A DNA stretch of 15,137 nt from Actinomycetota bacterium (lineage in GTDB: Bacteria > Actinomycetota > Thermoleophilia > Gaiellales > Gaiellaceae): contig JAFAIV010000367.1 in the NCBI GenBank assembly GCA_019236545.1, forward strand, positions 1-15,137, given 5' to 3'. Below the pieces are notes generated by a model. That model was given only the letters and a program-made list of their open reading frames with translations. It did not search any database and was not told the DNA's origin. Position numbers and translations under genes: made by a program. Position 1 is the stretch's first letter. Each line of letters opens with the position of its first letter. Below are positions 12,647 through 15,137 of this stretch, piece after piece.

Positions 12647-13635
12647 GGTTTGCGCCGAGCCCGACGGGGTCGCTCCACCTCGGGAATGCGCTCGGCGCGG
12701 TGGCCAACAGGCGCTTCGCGGACGAGCATGGCGGGGCGCTTTTGCTGCGGATCGACGACACCGACCCGGCTCGGAACGCGCCGGGCGGGGCGGAGGCGAT
12801 CGTCGAGGATCTCGGCTGGCTCGGCGTCGGTTGGGACGAGGGGCCGGTGCGCCAGAGCGAGCGGTTCGTTCGCCATCGCGAGGCCGCGCACCTGATCGGC
12901 GAGCCGGACTCCGAGGGCGCGCTCCGCTTCGGCCGGACGACGCTGCTCCGGCCGGACTCGACGCCGACCTACCAGCTCGCGAGCGCCGTGGACGACCTCG
13001 ACTTCGGCATCACCCACGTCATTCGCGGCAGCGACCACAGGCCCAACGCCGCGCTGCAGGCGTCGCTGATCCGCGCGCTCGGCGGCGAGCCGCCGGAGTA
13101 CGTCCACCACGGGCTGCTGCTCGGGGAGGACGGCCGGAAGCTCTCGAAGCGCCACGGCGCCGCCTCGCTCGCCGATCTGCGCGAGGCCGGCTTCCCGGCG
13201 GAGGCCGTGCGCGCGTACCTCGAGGAGCTCGGGCTGCCCCGGCACGACGTCCACCTCGACCTCGCGCGCCTCCGCCGCCTCTCGACCGAAGCGCTGGCCG
13301 CGCTCTCCGACGAGGAGCTGGCGGCGCGCGTCGGCGTCCCCGTCTCGGTCGCGCCCGTCCTGCGCGGCGCGCGCGACCTCGCGGAGGCGCGCGCGTACGC
13401 GGCCCAGGTGCTCGAGCCGCCGGCCGCGCGCGTGGACGCGCCCGAGACGCTCGCCCGCTTCCGCGAGCTCGTGGAGTCCGGCCTCGAGCCGAAGGCCGTC
13501 GTCCGCGAGCTGAAGGCCGTCGGCGGCGACCTGAAGGCCGTCCGCCTCGCCCTCACCGGGGCCGAGCGCGGCCCCGAGCTCGCCGCAGTGATCGCGGCGC
13601 TCCCGCGCGACGAGCTGCTGCGGCGAGCCACGTAG
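12628..13635 (+). CDS. gltX: compact glutamate-tRNA ligase
   Basis: Class I aminoacyl-tRNA synthetase that charges tRNA with glutamate in the cytoplasm. 335 residues, against roughly 470-490 for typical bacterial GluRS. Landmarks: 'RFAPSPTGSLHLGNALGAVAN' with the HIGH-type HLGN at 17-20, 'RIDDTDPARN', 'TYQLASAVDD', 'HVIRGSDH', and the KMSKS-type 'KLSKR' at 171-175. The stretch between 'SERFVRHREAAHLI' and 'GALRFGRTTLL' is nearly absent; it normally carries the zinc-binding cysteines, and there is no cysteine in the whole protein. The C-terminal 'VRLALTGAERGPELAAVIAAL' matches the end of the GluRS anticodon-binding domain, which argues against GluQ. TTG 12628 is the only usable start after the upstream in-frame stop. 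It lacks a Shine-Dalgarno, so a leaderless or near-leaderless message is possible. cysS follows by 10 bases. Confidence 0.9.
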   Translation: MSNVRVRFAPSPTGSLHLGNALGAVANRRFADEHGGALLLRIDDTDPARNAPGGAEAIVEDLGWLGVGWDEGPVRQSERFVRHREAAHLIGEPDSEGALRFGRTTLLRPDSTPTYQLASAVDDLDFGITHVIRGSDHRPNAALQASLIRALGGEPPEYVHHGLLLGEDGRKLSKRHGAASLADLREAGFPAEAVRAYLEELGLPRHDVHLDLARLRRLSTEALAALSDEELAARVGVPVSVAPVLRGARDLAEARAYAAQVLEPPAARVDAPETLARFRELVESGLEPKAVVRELKAVGGDLKAVRLALTGAERGPELAAVIAALPRDELLRRAT

Positions 13636-13645
13636 GCTTGGAGCG

Positions 13646-14938
13646 ATGCGCCTCTACAACACGCTGACGCGTGGCCTCGCCGAGCTGCCGGATCCGCCGG
13701 GGCCGATCCGCATGTACTTCTGCGGCCCGACGGTCTACCAGCGCGCCCACATCGGCAACGCGCGGCCGTTCGTCCTCGGCATGTGGCTACGCGACTGGCT
13801 GCGCTTCCGCGGCTACACGGCGACGCTCGTCCACAACATCACGGACGTGAACGACAAGATCTACGACGCCGCCCCCGGCCGGAGCGCGGAGCTCGCCGCC
13901 GAGGCGACCGAGTGGTACCTCCAGGACACCGGCGACCTCGGCCTCGGCATGCCGGACGAGCTGCCGAAGGCGACCGACGCCGTCCCGGAGATCGTCGACT
14001 TCATCGGCAAGCTCGTCGAAAGCGGCCATGCGTACCCGGTCGAGGGCGACGTCTACTTCCGCGTCGCCGGCGACTCCGGCTACGGACGCCTCTCGGGCCA
14101 GCGGCCCGACCAGGTCGAGGAGCAGGAACCGAACCCGCTCAAGGAGGACCCGCGCGACTTCGCCCTCTGGAAGGCGACGAAGCCGGGCGAGGACACCTCG
14201 TGGGACTCACCGTGGGGGAAGGGCCGGCCCGGCTGGCACATCGAATGCTCGGCGATGGCGGAGGCCGCGTTCGGGCCGTCGTTCGAGATCCACGGCGGCG
14301 GCCTCGACCTCGTCTTTCCCCACCACGAGAACGAGCTCGCGCAGTCGTCGGCGCTCGGCCACGAGTTCGCGCACGTGTGGACGCACAACGGGATGCTCGA
14401 GTTCGGCGGCGAGAAGATGTCGAAGTCGCTCGGCAACGACGTCTCGATCCGGAACGTCGTCGACACCTGGGGCCGCGAGGCGGTGCTGCTCTTCTTCCTC
14501 GGGACGCACTGGCGGAAGCCGATCCCCTTCTCGGACGAGGTGCTCGTCCAGGCGCAGGCGCAGGTCGATGCGTTCCGCAACTTCTTCCTCGACGAGCGGC
14601 CGGGCGACGAGGAAGGCCAGGCGATCCTCTACGACGAGCTGATCCCGATCCTCGACGACGACTTCAACACGCCGGAGGCGCTGGCGGTCTTCCACGCGTG
14701 GCGCGACCGCGAGGAGTGGGCGTCGCTGCGCTGGGCGCTCGGCCTGTTCGGGCTCGGCTCCGTCGCGGAGATCGCGGAGGCGCCGGACGAGGTCGTCCAG
14801 CTCGCCGAGCGCCGCCGCGAGGCGCGCTCCGCGAAGGACTTCGGCGAGGCCGACCGGCTGCGCGGCGAGATCGACGCCGCGGGCTGGGAGGTACGGGATG
14901 TCGCCGAGGATCCCGGCTTCCGGCTCGTCCGCAAGTGA
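13646..14938 (+). CDS. cysS: cysteine-tRNA ligase
   Basis: Class I aminoacyl-tRNA synthetase that charges tRNA-Cys; cytoplasmic, active as a monomer. 430 residues, slightly shorter than the usual 460 or so. The family zinc ligands are all present: C26 in 'YFCGPTVY', C201 in 'WHIECSAMA', and H226 and E230 in 'FPHHENELAQS'. The HIGH motif is 'HIGN' (35-38) and KMSKS is intact (257-261). 'HNITDVNDKIYDAA' and 'HNGMLEFGGEKMSKSLGND' are typical. The C-terminal helical region ends 'ARSAKDFGEADRLRGEI', the conserved anticodon-side segment. ATG 13646 has GGAG two bases upstream, close but usable, and the N-terminus aligns with the family. Its stop overlaps the rlmB start as GTGA. The gltX-cysS-rlmB order is a familiar translation cluster. 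Confidence 0.97.
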   Translation: MRLYNTLTRGLAELPDPPGPIRMYFCGPTVYQRAHIGNARPFVLGMWLRDWLRFRGYTATLVHNITDVNDKIYDAAPGRSAELAAEATEWYLQDTGDLGLGMPDELPKATDAVPEIVDFIGKLVESGHAYPVEGDVYFRVAGDSGYGRLSGQRPDQVEEQEPNPLKEDPRDFALWKATKPGEDTSWDSPWGKGRPGWHIECSAMAEAAFGPSFEIHGGGLDLVFPHHENELAQSSALGHEFAHVWTHNGMLEFGGEKMSKSLGNDVSIRNVVDTWGREAVLLFFLGTHWRKPIPFSDEVLVQAQAQVDAFRNFFLDERPGDEEGQAILYDELIPILDDDFNTPEALAVFHAWRDREEWASLRWALGLFGLGSVAEIAEAPDEVVQLAERRREARSAKDFGEADRLRGEIDAAGWEVRDVAEDPGFRLVRK

Positions 14939-15137
14939 CCCGCGAGCAGGTCTACGGCCGGCGGCCGGTCAGGGAGGCGCTGCGCGGGCCGCGCGAGGTG
15001 CTCGAGCTCTGGGCGACGGAGCGCGCGGTAAAGGCGGAGCCGTGGCTGCGCGACGGGCCGCGCGTCCAGGTGAAGCTCGAGCGCGACCTCTCGGAGGCGG
15101 CTGGGTCGCGCGACCACCAGGGCGTGCTCGCGTGGGT
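14935..15137 (+). CDS. rlmB: 23S rRNA 2'-O-methyltransferase RlmB-like (TrmH/SpoU family), cut by window edge
   Basis: The first 67 residues are visible, starting at GTG 14935, which overlaps the cysS stop as GTGA. The sequence opens 'TREQVYGRRPVREALRGPRE' and continues to 'RDHQGVLAW'. That is the N-terminal substrate-binding domain of SpoU/TrmH enzymes, with the 'GRRPVREAL' and 'HQGV' hallmarks. The SAM-binding knotted domain lies beyond the window. RlmB methylates G2251 in the peptidyl-transferase P loop of 23S rRNA; a close relative with another target cannot be ruled out from this fragment. Position after cysS supports RlmB. Confidence 0.85.
   Translation, partial: MTREQVYGRRPVREALRGPREVLELWATERAVKAEPWLRDGPRVQVKLERDLSEAAGSRDHQGVLAW

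Noticed and set aside
12628..13635. Glutamyl-Q tRNA(Asp) synthetase as an alternative for the short GluRS
   Set aside because: GluQ lacks the anticodon-binding domain and usually keeps zinc cysteines; this protein has no cysteine but ends with the GluRS C-terminal 'RLALTG' block and sits in front of cysS.

Overview
The window is uniformly very GC-rich, with tightly packed genes, many GTG starts and five four-base GTGA stop/start overlaps. This fits a high-GC actinobacterium. The mix of a very short GluRS, a gltX-cysS-rlmB run and small unnamed conserved-looking proteins suggests the Thermoleophilia (Gaiellales or Solirubrobacterales), but that placement is inference from protein character. 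No rRNA, tRNA, CRISPR array, insertion sequence or phage module was seen.

Left arm, bases 1-6146, all on the minus strand and read right to left: a secreted family 5 substrate-binding protein, two Opp/Dpp-type permeases, a proline iminopeptidase, an AI-2E family transporter and the 5' two-thirds of mutY, which runs off the left edge. The first four genes are joined by a stop codon embedded in a Shine-Dalgarno and by two GTGA overlaps. They look like one unit for importing peptides and trimming their N-terminal residues. The matching ATPases (OppD/OppF type) are absent. The second permease has no ATG, GTG or TTG start anywhere upstream of its first membrane segment. It has a good Shine-Dalgarno placed before an ACG, followed by a perfect GC hairpin.

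Middle, bases 6239-11052, plus strand: a large duplicated FtsX-type permease overlaps by GTGA with an ATPase in which two ABC domains are fused. Together they could form a complete type VII-like transporter from only two polypeptides. The linker between the ATPase domains contains a short strand motif that resembles an AbrB-type hairpin. A 91-residue protein of unknown function follows.

Right arm. On the minus strand, bases 12581-11049 hold a secreted four-cysteine protein of unknown function, a 38-codon proline-rich ORF, and a 176-residue protein with a CxCG motif. On the plus strand, 12628 to the right edge, is the translation cluster gltX-cysS-rlmB. The two groups diverge from a small AT-rich island (about 12592-12646), the only clearly AT-rich stretch in the window. 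The GluRS is only 335 residues, lacks cysteine and has collapsed the usual zinc-binding insertion, yet keeps the canonical C-terminal end of the anticodon-binding domain.

No intergenic stretch exceeds 300 bases. The longest gap is about 92 bases, between the divergent substrate-binding protein and permease genes.
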